From: a virus
Virus record (IMG/VR): IMGVR_UViG_3300037189_003849
Coordinates: 1 to 35,754 of that record
Length of the DNA stretch: 35,754 nucleotides
Strand: one strand, 5' to 3'
Shown: positions 30,396 to 35,754 of the stretch, one piece after another
How positions within the stretch are numbered: the stretch's first letter is position 1
How the letters are laid out: each line of letters opens with the position of its first letter
Made by a program: the position numbers and the translations under genes
Notes under the pieces: generated by a model
Database searches by the model: none
What the model was told of the DNA's origin: nothing
The model's input: the letters and a program-made list of their open reading frames with translations, nothing else

Positions 30396-30616
30396 ACCAC
30401 GATTACGATTTGCCGATAGGAGCATTCCTCCTTCTCAATAAAGCCTACCCCAAGGAGGGATGGCTAGAGAAGATGAAAGCACTAAGCAGTAAGCCATCCC
30501 CTACTCCCCTACCGGACATTGAACCGCATTGCGCGGGGGGTTATGATTTTGACCGAATCCAAACCCGATACCACGGGATACCGGAACACCTCATAGCGGC
30601 TAGAGACTACGAATAA
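30392..30616 (+). CDS. Hypothetical protein (74 aa)
   Basis: MNHDYDLPIGAFLLLNKAYP with a soluble acidic-basic mix ending 'PEHLIAARDYE'. The ATG overlaps the loader stop (ATGA) and is preceded by AGGAG inside the loader gene, one of the few SD-like sites in this genome. Function unknown. Confidence 0.7.
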   Translation: MNHDYDLPIGAFLLLNKAYPKEGWLEKMKALSSKPSPTPLPDIEPHCAGGYDFDRIQTRYHGIPEHLIAARDYE

Positions 30617-30620
30617 ACAC

Positions 30621-30797
30621 ATGAACACGAAACTATTCCACGAACGGATACTCAACCACTCCGCAAAGGAGATTGCCGCAAGAATCGGATGCCCGATCCC
30701 GACCGCCTATGATTGGAAGTCTGGACGGCGCAGCCCCCCATCTTGGATGCAGGGAATCATCATAGAGATACTGGAGGGAAATGACGAGAAGCCATGA
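30621..30797 (+). CDS. Small Cro-like helix-turn-helix protein (58 aa)
   Basis: Encodes MNTKLFHERILNHSAKEIAA followed by 'RIGCPIPTAYDWKSGRRSPP', a complete helix-turn-helix of the Cro/XRE sort ('AKEIAARIG-P-PTAYDW--GRRSPP'), then a short helix. The gene is four bases after the previous stop and overlaps the next by ATGA. A minimal DNA-binding regulator; could be a Cro-like switch protein. Confidence 0.75.
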   Translation: MNTKLFHERILNHSAKEIAARIGCPIPTAYDWKSGRRSPPSWMQGIIIEILEGNDEKP

Positions 30798-30976
30798 ACG
30801 CCGAAAACACAATCAGAGAGATAGAACTCGCCGCCTATGAGATGGCGGAAGCTGAAACCCACGAAAGACAAGCGCAAAAATTACGGCTCAACGCGTCGAA
30901 AAGAATTGCATCCGTCCATCTGGAAATGCAGATTGCCTTAGGCGAAGCCAAGAACCGCTCAAATCAACCAACATGA
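30794..30976 (+). CDS. Small helical protein (60 aa)
   Basis: One continuous charged helix (heptads such as 'IREIELAAYEMAEAETHERQ') ending 'EAKNRSNQPT'. Probably a coiled-coil dimer. Coupled by ATGA to neighbours. Unknown role. Confidence 0.65.
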   Translation: MNAENTIREIELAAYEMAEAETHERQAQKLRLNASKRIASVHLEMQIALGEAKNRSNQPT

Positions 30977-31179
30977 AACAACCTCCAATCCCTCCAACCT
31001 ACTCGCCCCAAGAAGCCGAACAGCGCGGATACCAGTCCATCACGACCTCATACACCAAAGGGGAGACTGACAGGGAATATCTAACCAACGTGCTTATCGA
31101 CATGATCGGCATTGACCATTGCATTATTGAAACAGGGAGGGGACTGGAAGTGGGAAGGCTGAAATCCGAACTGCTATGA
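30973..31179 (+). CDS. Hypothetical protein (68 aa)
   Basis: MKQPPIPPTYSPQEAEQRGY, then 'TDREYLTNVLIDMIGIDHCI' and a charged end. Small soluble protein, not recognised. Coupled to neighbours by 4-base overlaps. Confidence 0.65.
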   Translation: MKQPPIPPTYSPQEAEQRGYQSITTSYTKGETDREYLTNVLIDMIGIDHCIIETGRGLEVGRLKSELL

Positions 31180-31382
31180 ACCTATTCCCAGAACTGCCCG
31201 AAGAACTCTCCCCTCGCCTCAAATGGATGGAGGGGAAAAACATCCACACGATGAAAACAAAAGATGGGAAATGGCTTGCCTACAAGAGCGAGACGCAACA
31301 CCATTACACGCATGAGGACGAGGTTGACGCGGTTGTCGGCCTTGCCAAGAAACTAAAAATCAAAATCTGGAATGAACACTGA
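31176..31382 (+). CDS. Hypothetical protein (68 aa)
   Basis: 'LFPELPEELSPRLKWMEGKN' with 'THEDEVDAVVGLAKKLKIKI' at the end. Compact soluble protein, not recognised. Coupled by ATGA at its start; its end overlaps the next gene by 11 bases. Confidence 0.65.
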   Translation: MNLFPELPEELSPRLKWMEGKNIHTMKTKDGKWLAYKSETQHHYTHEDEVDAVVGLAKKLKIKIWNEH

Positions 31383-31887
31383 CACACCTGAGACAGATTC
31401 CGCCTACATTCAACGCCCGAATGAGGGAGCTTGGGATTTCCGAGTGCGCCAAGAAAAAACTATGGAGAAGCTGGAACGCGAGCGGGACGAGGCGCGGGCT
31501 GAAATGATCCGCTGGCAGTCCATTGCCGAGGGGCGTGGGCGAACGGATGATGATGAGCAACTCGCCGCCGTCACCGAGCAGCGCGACAGGCTGGCGGAGG
31601 CGTTAAAAGAAATCTACAATGTATCATCATTTGATTACGCCACAATGCCTGAGCCTGCCCGCAAGAAATATCGTCAGGTCGTCTTAGAAATGGCAGACGA
31701 TGCCCTCCAATCCCTAATTCCGAACGCAAAAGAAAAAACTATGGAGAAACTAGAACGCGAATGGGACGAACCTGAAACGTGCATTGTGTGTGGAGGCGAC
31801 GAACCTTGCTCGCACGATTTCGATGCTATTGGTTGGCCGAACGAAAAAAGTGCTGCCACTGGCGGCGAAGGGAAAGATTATGAGTAA
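31372..31887 (+). CDS. Coiled-coil protein with internal duplication and Cys/His site (171 aa)
   Basis: Helical and charged. The segment EKTMEKLERE occurs at residues 28-37 and again at 121-130; the DNA of the two copies (31451-31490 and 31730-31769) matches at 36 of 40 bases. The C-terminal part has 'CIVCGGDEPCSH' (C137, C140, C146, H148), a possible zinc site. A hybrid of two similar genes joined by recombination is likely. Function unknown. Confidence 0.7.
   Translation: MNTDTPETDSAYIQRPNEGAWDFRVRQEKTMEKLERERDEARAEMIRWQSIAEGRGRTDDDEQLAAVTEQRDRLAEALKEIYNVSSFDYATMPEPARKKYRQVVLEMADDALQSLIPNAKEKTMEKLEREWDEPETCIVCGGDEPCSHDFDAIGWPNEKSAATGGEGKDYE
31702..31731 (+). repeat. 30-bp imperfect direct repeat, copy 1
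   Basis: Begins GCCCTCCAATCCCTAA and ends CGAACGCAAAA. It matches 32149-32178 at 28 of 30 positions. The copies bracket the membrane-protein gene. Confidence 0.85.
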
Positions 31888-32164
31888 GAAATTAAAAAGA
31901 AAACCGTCAGTTGAGCAGCCACGCCTTGTTAGGCTTCTTGTTTTTGCGGGCAGGTCTTCATTGTTCCTGATTGTGATAAGCCTGTCGCCCATCTGGGTTC
32001 CGATCTATCTAGTGCTGGCGAACCTACCTGATTACTGGGACTGCGAACTAAAACACTGGATACCCGCGTGGTGGGCAAATGCAAAAAAAGCATGGCACGG
32101 GGATTCTCAGCCTAACGCTGGGGGTATGGCGCGAAAACTAGCCGCGCAGCCCTCCAATCCCTAA
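31880..32164 (+). CDS. Small membrane protein (94 aa)
   Basis: A basic start 'MSKKLKRKPSVEQPRLVRLL' then a hydrophobic run 'FLIVISLSPIWVPIYLVLANL' (about residues 31-51) and a Trp-rich amphipathic end ('HWIPAWWANAKKAWHG'). One membrane segment, N-terminus cytoplasmic. The ATG overlaps the previous stop by 8 bases. The C-terminal tail lies in the second 30-bp repeat, so it may have been acquired by recombination. Could be an early membrane effector. Confidence 0.6.
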   Translation: MSKKLKRKPSVEQPRLVRLLVFAGRSSLFLIVISLSPIWVPIYLVLANLPDYWDCELKHWIPAWWANAKKAWHGDSQPNAGGMARKLAAQPSNP

Positions 32165-32178
32165 CCCCGAACGCAAAA
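32149..32178 (+). repeat. 30-bp imperfect direct repeat, copy 2
   Basis: Second copy of the 31702-31731 repeat, 28 of 30 identical, ending just before the RuvC-like ATG at 32181. Confidence 0.85.
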
Positions 32179-32180
32179 CC

Positions 32181-32603
32181 ATGACTATCATCGGCATAGA
32201 CCCAGGAACCAACGGCGGTATCGCATGGATCACTGACGGGAAACCCTGCGTGGAGAAAATGCCGAATACCCTTCAAGACTTGTGGGAGTTGCTACGCGAT
32301 ATTGCCAGCGAAGGGGAATGCCACGCTTACCTTGAGCAAGTATCGGCCAGTCCTCAGATGGGTGTTGTCTCCGCCTTCACTTTCGGTAATGGATTCGGAC
32401 ACCTTGAAATGGCATTAACAGCGGCAGGAATCCCCTTCACAAGAATCCGTCCGCAAGTCTGGCAGAAAGAGCTTGGATGTCTCACAAAAGGCGACAAGAA
32501 TGTCACCAAGCGCAAGGCGCAAGAGCTTTTCCCAAGCATGAAGATAACTCACGCAACCGCCGACGCTTTACTCATCGCACATTATGGAACTAAACAACAC
32601 TGA
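32181..32603 (+). CDS. RuvC-like Holliday junction resolvase (140 aa)
   Basis: RNase-H-fold resolvase: 'IIGIDPGTNGGIAWI' (D7), 'AYLEQVSASP' (E52), and a C-terminal 'THATADALLIAHYG' with H124 and D128 in the place of the last acidic residues. It is a short form, typical of phage RuvC-like enzymes. It resolves branched DNA before packaging and fits with the ERF/exonuclease pair. The stop is followed after one base by the next ATG. Confidence 0.85.
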   Translation: MTIIGIDPGTNGGIAWITDGKPCVEKMPNTLQDLWELLRDIASEGECHAYLEQVSASPQMGVVSAFTFGNGFGHLEMALTAAGIPFTRIRPQVWQKELGCLTKGDKNVTKRKAQELFPSMKITHATADALLIAHYGTKQH

Positions 32604-32604
32604 T

Positions 32605-32790
32605 ATGAAACCAAAACACCTAGCAATACTAAGCAACTGCATCGAGGAAGGCTGTCGTTACGGCGTTTCCCGAGCGCATAAGGACACGGAAGATCCTTCT
32701 TACGAGCAAATCGAGGAAGCTGTTCAATCCGCGATCATGGAACGGATTCACGCCGTCTATGAGTTTCCTGAAACACTGCATGAATACTAA
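32605..32790 (+). CDS. Hypothetical protein (61 aa)
   Basis: MKPKHLAILSNCIEEGCRYG, then a helical 'YEQIEEAVQSAIMERIHAVY'. The ATG at 32605 is one base after the resolvase stop; an in-frame ATG at 32584 would add seven residues and overlap it. Not recognised; probably a small helical protein with a Cys pair. Confidence 0.7.
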   Translation: MKPKHLAILSNCIEEGCRYGVSRAHKDTEDPSYEQIEEAVQSAIMERIHAVYEFPETLHEY

Positions 32791-32832
32791 CGCAGAGCGC
32801 ACACGCGGCGCGAACCACCAATAACCACCACC

Positions 32833-33129
32833 ATGCCAAACGACAAACAAACAACCAGCGAGTCGCCGTCGTGTGGCGCGGCTTGTTCTCCTAGATGGAT
32901 TTACCATTACTGCGCTGTCCACGAGCCCAAAACTGGGGGAACGGCCTACACCGACGGCATCGTTACACAGAACAAGCCGATCATCACGTGGACGGATTAC
33001 ATGGTTCTGAAGGCTGCGATTGTGTCTAAGTTTGAGCACCCCATTCCTCCATCAAATCTGACAGTGATCTCTATTACTTTATTGGAGAACGACAAGGATC
33101 TGGCGCGGCGGTCGCTGGACTCTGAATAA
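32833..33129 (+). CDS. Hypothetical protein (98 aa)
   Basis: Ser/Cys-containing N-terminal part ('SPSCGAACSPRWIYHYCAV') and a beta-type middle with 'GTAYTDGIVTQNKPIITWTD'. No recognised family. It starts after a leader of 'ACCACCAATAACCACC' type without an SD. Among the last early genes. Confidence 0.65.
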   Translation: MPNDKQTTSESPSCGAACSPRWIYHYCAVHEPKTGGTAYTDGIVTQNKPIITWTDYMVLKAAIVSKFEHPIPPSNLTVISITLLENDKDLARRSLDSE

Positions 33130-33137
33130 ACTAAACA

Positions 33138-33157
33138 GGCAACTTCCCGCCGTTGCC
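33138..33157 (+). other. Small stem-loop in late-early leader
   Basis: GGCAAC (33138-33143) pairs with GTTGCC (33152-33157) around an 8-nt loop. It lies between two genes without a T-tail and may be a processing or translational signal. Confidence 0.45.
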
Positions 33158-33205
33158 GGAATCCGCTTGTTAGCGAAACCGAACAACCTGAAACACCTCG
33201 CATCA

Positions 33206-33460
33206 ATGATAGTAAAAACATCCAAGGAACTCCGCGCTGAGAAAAAACGAATGGAAGAAGAAATTAGCCAGCTTCGGGCGGATGTAGTCACTCTCCGCGT
33301 GACGGCGGGCGACTATCTCAAAACCGCCGTGCAATATCAATGCTCTCCGTGGGATCTCCGGATCGTCAGGGCGTATGGCATCGCCAAGACGCGACTAGAA
33401 GAGGTGCTTCTCGCTAACGCCGAGGCCATCCACGGCGAGAGAGGAGCCACGAAATTATGA
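33206..33460 (+). CDS. Coiled-coil protein (84 aa)
   Basis: MIVKTSKELRAEKKRMEEEI followed by SQLRADVVTLRV: a clear N-terminal coiled coil, then a helical part ('WDLRIVRAYGIAKTRLEEVL'). The ATG at 33206 is preferred to a TTG at 33167. The stop overlaps the next ATG (ATGA). Function unknown. Confidence 0.7.
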   Translation: MIVKTSKELRAEKKRMEEEISQLRADVVTLRVTAGDYLKTAVQYQCSPWDLRIVRAYGIAKTRLEEVLLANAEAIHGERGATKL

Positions 33461-33657
33461 GAGACGCTGTCCGCCGTTGGATGCGCTGCCTTGTTCGAGG
33501 ATTTTTGCGCGACATCCGCACATGGAGACGCTGGCAACGAAACAAAGCGCGTTGGTGTCCTAAGTGTAACGGCTGGCGATTTGTATTTCTGCGACTCGAT
33601 CATACCCGCTGGCGCAAATGCCGCACATGCAATTCCTCGAACAGCCAAGATCGGTGA
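33457..33657 (+). CDS. Arg-rich zinc-ribbon protein (66 aa)
   Basis: Extremely Arg/Trp-rich N-terminal half ('RDAVRRWMRCLVRGFLRDIR') and two CxxC knuckles at C34/C37 (WCPKCNGW) and C55/C58 (KCRTCNSS): a four-Cys zinc ribbon. Likely binds nucleic acid or a host protein. It is the last early gene before the convergent terminator and overlaps the coiled-coil gene by 4 bases. Confidence 0.7.
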   Translation: MRDAVRRWMRCLVRGFLRDIRTWRRWQRNKARWCPKCNGWRFVFLRLDHTRWRKCRTCNSSNSQDR

Positions 33658-33693
33658 CGCGCAGCGTTTACCGCATCGACCTGTTCGATTGAC

Positions 33694-33727
33694 GCCTTCG
33701 CCCTTATCCTTGCGGAAGGGCTTAGGC
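33694..33727. terminator. Convergent hairpin between early and late units
   Basis: GCCT-TC-GCCCTT (33694-33705) pairs with AAGGGC-TT-AGGC (33716-33727) around a 10-nt loop, with a 2x2 internal loop. The stop of the leftward winged-helix gene lies inside it. Short T-runs occur on both sides, so it could end both transcripts, more weakly than the other terminators. Confidence 0.5.
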
Positions 33728-33949
33728 TTTGCGGTAAATGTTAATCCACTTTCCGTCCTGTAAAATCTTCCTGCTTGTTAGCTCTCCTTCATCCATCATT
33801 CTTTTCAACCTGTGACGGGCTGACTCTCTGGTTGTCTTTGTTTTTTGGGCAACCATGTTTGCGGTAAACTCGTCAGGTTCCATTTGAACTTGGGTGAGTT
33901 TTTCAACAATCCAGTCCATGCCACTTACTTTCGGGATGCTCTTTGCCAT
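33722..33949 (-). CDS. Winged-helix DNA-binding protein, last gene of the late unit (75 aa)
   Basis: 'FTANMVAQKTKTTRESARHR' and 'LKRMMDEGELTSRKILQDGK' followed by 'WINIYRKA': helix-turn-helix with a beta wing, as in small phage regulators. Its ATG shares a base with the stop of the metallophosphoesterase (TAATG). It may regulate transcription late or bind DNA in packaging; not resolved. Confidence 0.7.
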   Translation of the reverse strand: MAKSIPKVSGMDWIVEKLTQVQMEPDEFTANMVAQKTKTTRESARHRLKRMMDEGELTSRKILQDGKWINIYRKA

Positions 33950-34749
33950 TATGGTATGTATTTGCGTTGATGAAATAGTGGAAGGTCGCCCTTATCGGTC
34001 GTTCTTGTGTCTAGAATGATGCAGGAAGGCTCTGAGATAGCGTCTGGCACAACTTTGTAGCCGTGGCGTGTAAGCCCCTGCCATGCGCCAGTTATGAGCG
34101 ATGCTTGGTTCCCATCCGTCCAGATGCCGTGACGATGCCTGTGCGCCCTGCAAATGACCGAAGGGACGCGCTTGCCGACTCTTGCGCGGGTATGTGTGAT
34201 GGTTCCCAATGCGATGCTGTGCGCTCCTGCCTCAAGATACGGGCGGGAGGTTGCGGAAATGTGATGCGCGAAGTTGATAAGGGTTCCGTTGATTTCAATA
34301 TCGAGATTATCCCAAGCGTTTTGCCCGTTCTCAGGGTTCTTCGATGCGCCTAATACCCTGCCAAGCCGAATCTCATCATTGCGCGTGTGGCACTCCGTCC
34401 CCTTGATGATGTGGACAGCGGATGCCTTGCTTGTCACGGGTTCAAGAATCTGAATTACAGCGGAAGATTGATCCCCGATGTCGGCACTCATCACTTGGAT
34501 TGTCCTGTGATGGATACCTTCTACCAAGTCACCGTTAATCACAAGGTCGTAAGGTTCATCCCCTACGGTCTTGGCTATCCACTCATGGCAATCCTCCCAA
34601 CAAGTCCATAGCCATTTCTGGAAGGCGTTTTGCCCGATGGGGAATCCTTCGTTGGATACGAAATCCGAAGGCCATAAGCCGACAACGGAGCCGATGTGTA
34701 AGTCTGACAGCAGGACGATGATTCTGGCTTTGCTTTTTATTGGCTTCAT
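33949..34749 (-). CDS. Calcineurin-like metallophosphoesterase (266 aa)
   Basis: Metallophosphoesterase motifs in order: 'LLSDLHIG' (D16, H18), 'INGDLVEG' (N72, D74), 'KGTECH' (T118, H121; the usual GNHE/D is altered), 'AHHIS' (H162/H163) and 'CRAHRHRHG' (H203, H205). These bind two metal ions and hydrolyse phosphoesters. The substrate (cyclic nucleotide, nucleic acid, protein phosphate) cannot be told from sequence. Lies downstream of the lysis genes, in front of the winged-helix gene. Confidence 0.85.
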   Translation of the reverse strand: MKPIKSKARIIVLLSDLHIGSVVGLWPSDFVSNEGFPIGQNAFQKWLWTCWEDCHEWIAKTVGDEPYDLVINGDLVEGIHHRTIQVMSADIGDQSSAVIQILEPVTSKASAVHIIKGTECHTRNDEIRLGRVLGASKNPENGQNAWDNLDIEINGTLINFAHHISATSRPYLEAGAHSIALGTITHTRARVGKRVPSVICRAHRHRHGIWTDGNQASLITGAWQGLTRHGYKVVPDAISEPSCIILDTRTTDKGDLPLFHQRKYIP

Positions 34750-34806
34750 TTGCGAAGTTTCTTTCTCAAAAAGGACGCAACCCCTTTGTTTTGCGCGGAT
34801 GTCTGC

Positions 34807-35115
34807 TCAATCGGATGGACTCAGTTGTTTTCTAACCTTGTCCCAAGCAGGATGAAATATGTTGTCGATACAACGGACTATCGCCTCCTCTTGGTAAACA
34901 GTAAGGTGGGATATTCCAGCAATGTCAAGCGAAGCGTGAAGAATTTCATGGCGCAGGGTTTCGCGTAGGGTTGACTGCCTTTCAAGTGTCCTTGCCGCTA
35001 GGACAATCTCCTGCTCGTCGGCGTGATACTCGCCCCATGATTCAAGCCAAGGATCAATGCGGATGGTAATGACCCGTCCTCCTACGTTAATCACTGTGGG
35101 AGGTTCGGTTCTCAT
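34807..35115 (-). CDS. HExxH metallopeptidase-like protein (102 aa)
   Basis: A short protein with 'LRETLRHEILHASLDIAG' (H56, E57, H60) and 'YQEEAIVR' (E76/E77) about 16-17 residues later, which fits the third zinc ligand of a minimal SprT/ImmA-like peptidase. Just downstream of the endolysin (two bases apart). It could cleave a host protein or modify the wall; family assignment uncertain. Confidence 0.7.
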   Translation of the reverse strand: MRTEPPTVINVGGRVITIRIDPWLESWGEYHADEQEIVLAARTLERQSTLRETLRHEILHASLDIAGISHLTVYQEEAIVRCIDNIFHPAWDKVRKQLSPSD

Positions 35116-35117
35116 GG

Positions 35118-35639
35118 CTATTTGACGTTGAAGCGTATCCGGCTGCGAATCTTGGAAAGGTTGCGAGTCTTGAGATAAACGCCGCCGCCTTCACGCGATC
35201 CAGCAGAGTCAGTATTCCCCTCAACAGTGATGACGTTCCCGTCCTTGTTAGGTAAGGAGACGGCTATCCCGATGTGGGAAAACTTGAAGATCACGATGTC
35301 TCCAGGGAGAATATCACCGTCATGCGGTTTCCTCATCCATGTGGTTGAGTCTTGGTCAATAGACCAGTTCTCGAAATCCCATGCGCCAGCGGTTCGGGGA
35401 CGCTTGAAGGTTTTGGTTTCCTTCACGCCGGAAGATTTCAACGCCTCGCGGATTACCCAACAAACGAAAGCAGCGCACCAAGGCCAGCCCTTCTTTGGGT
35501 TCAGCCATGTTGCCGCCTTGTATTCATTGACCATTTCTCCGCAGTTTGTATCGCGGATTTCACGGACGCCAACTTCCGCCTTTGCGATGCGGACGACTTC
35601 CGATATGAGGTCTTTCACAGCTTTTTGAGTATTTGCCAT
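35118..35639 (-). CDS. CHAP-type endolysin / peptidoglycan hydrolase (173 aa)
   Basis: CHAP (TIGR02594-like) amidase/endopeptidase: catalytic C55 in 'WPWCAAFVCWVI', H122 in 'FSHIGIAVS', and E140/N142 in 'VEGNTDS', with 'LPGDIVIFKF' before the His. It cuts peptide bonds in peptidoglycan after the holin opens the membrane. No signal peptide is seen, so it needs the holin. Its start overlaps the holin-like gene end by 25 bases. Confidence 0.85.
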   Translation of the reverse strand: MANTQKAVKDLISEVVRIAKAEVGVREIRDTNCGEMVNEYKAATWLNPKKGWPWCAAFVCWVIREALKSSGVKETKTFKRPRTAGAWDFENWSIDQDSTTWMRKPHDGDILPGDIVIFKFSHIGIAVSLPNKDGNVITVEGNTDSAGSREGGGVYLKTRNLSKIRSRIRFNVK

Positions 35640-35754
35640 AAGCTAAGTAATCCAGCAACCAATCCGACAACCAAGCCACTGATACGAAGTCCGTATTCAA
35701 TCTGCTCTTGCATGGACGTAATGACACCCAGTATTGGAGCAAACGTGCCGACTA
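35615..35754 (-). CDS. Holin-like small membrane protein, 3' part (continues from base 112)
   Basis: The C-terminal part of the 54-residue gene described at 1-112. On the right-hand copy the frame is open from the window edge to the TGA at 35615-35617 and encodes the second hydrophobic segment ('ISGLVVGLVAGLLSLWQIL') and the KKL end. It overlaps the endolysin start by 25 bases, an arrangement usual for holin-endolysin pairs. Confidence 0.65.
   Translation of the reverse strand, partial: VGTFAPILGVITSMQEQIEYGLRISGLVVGLVAGLLSLWQILKKL
35668..35754. repeat. Right copy of 87-bp terminal direct repeat
   Basis: Identical to bases 1-87. Joining the copies gives a 35,667-base circle with a single intact holin-like gene across the join. 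Confidence 0.95.

Noticed and set aside
31926-32116. GTTAGGC and GCCTAAC pair resembling integron attC ends
   Set aside because: The order is reversed, no attC-length stem with the inner boxes is present, and there is no integrase; most likely chance.
33138-33175. attC-like stem-loop ending CTTGTTAG
   Set aside because: GTTAGCG does not meet the GTTRRRY consensus and the left end does not pair; kept only as a small stem-loop.
1-35754. Search by eye for CRISPR, integrase, reverse transcriptase/DGR, transposase and RNA polymerase
   Set aside because: No regular spacer array and no motif of these families seen in any frame.

Overview
The window is a complete or near-complete genome of a small tailed dsDNA phage (Caudoviricetes), most likely a short-tailed podovirus. 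It encodes small and large terminase, a P22-like portal, an acidic scaffold, an SU10/DUF5309-type capsid protein, large internal virion proteins and T7-style tail proteins, but no tape measure, sheath or major tail-tube gene. The first 87 bases recur exactly as the last 87, and a 54-codon holin-like gene reads through that junction. The molecule therefore closes into a circle of 35,667 unique bases, either truly permuted or a circular assembly. No integrase, transposase, RNA polymerase, DNA polymerase, tRNA or CRISPR array was recognised. The host cannot be named. Almost no gene has a Shine-Dalgarno sequence, and leaders are A- or A/C-rich, which fits hosts that often initiate without SD (for example Verrucomicrobiota or Bacteroidota). 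The candidate promoters are nevertheless of ordinary sigma70 type (TTGACA). The host remark is inference only.

Layout: two divergent transcription units start from a control region at about 23.86-24.76 kb and converge at about 33.7 kb. The minus-strand late unit runs leftwards from 23.86 kb: tail proteins, internal virion proteins (with a PAPS-reductase-like enzyme among them), terminase, portal, a group of tiny basic or Cys-containing proteins, then scaffold, capsid, decoration-like protein, connector, fibre, DUF1353, holin. It crosses the junction to endolysin, an HExxH protein, a metallophosphoesterase and a winged-helix protein. Within it the scaffold/capsid/decoration genes form a separately controlled block: a minus-strand terminator before it (6.4 kb), a promoter (5.55 kb) and a terminator after it (3.0 kb).

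The plus-strand early unit (24.76-33.66 kb) holds about 28 short, tightly coupled genes: unknown small proteins, a stand-alone DnaA domain-IV protein, ERF annealing protein, RecE-like PD-(D/E)XK exonuclease, SSB-like protein, HTH and RHH regulators, a DnaC-like loader ATPase and a RuvC-like resolvase. The phage appears to borrow the host replisome and add its own initiation/loading and recombination functions.

The unusual parts are mostly non-coding: a perfect parS-type palindrome within an array of 13-bp iterons next to the early promoter; three short early-gene leaders with a hairpin carrying a TTC(C/A)ATC loop that looks like a tRNA T-arm; and a 1-kb gene-poor island before the capsid block (5.5-6.5 kb) with tandem diverged repeats, plus-strand terminators and a tiny plus-strand gene bracketed by 23-bp repeats.
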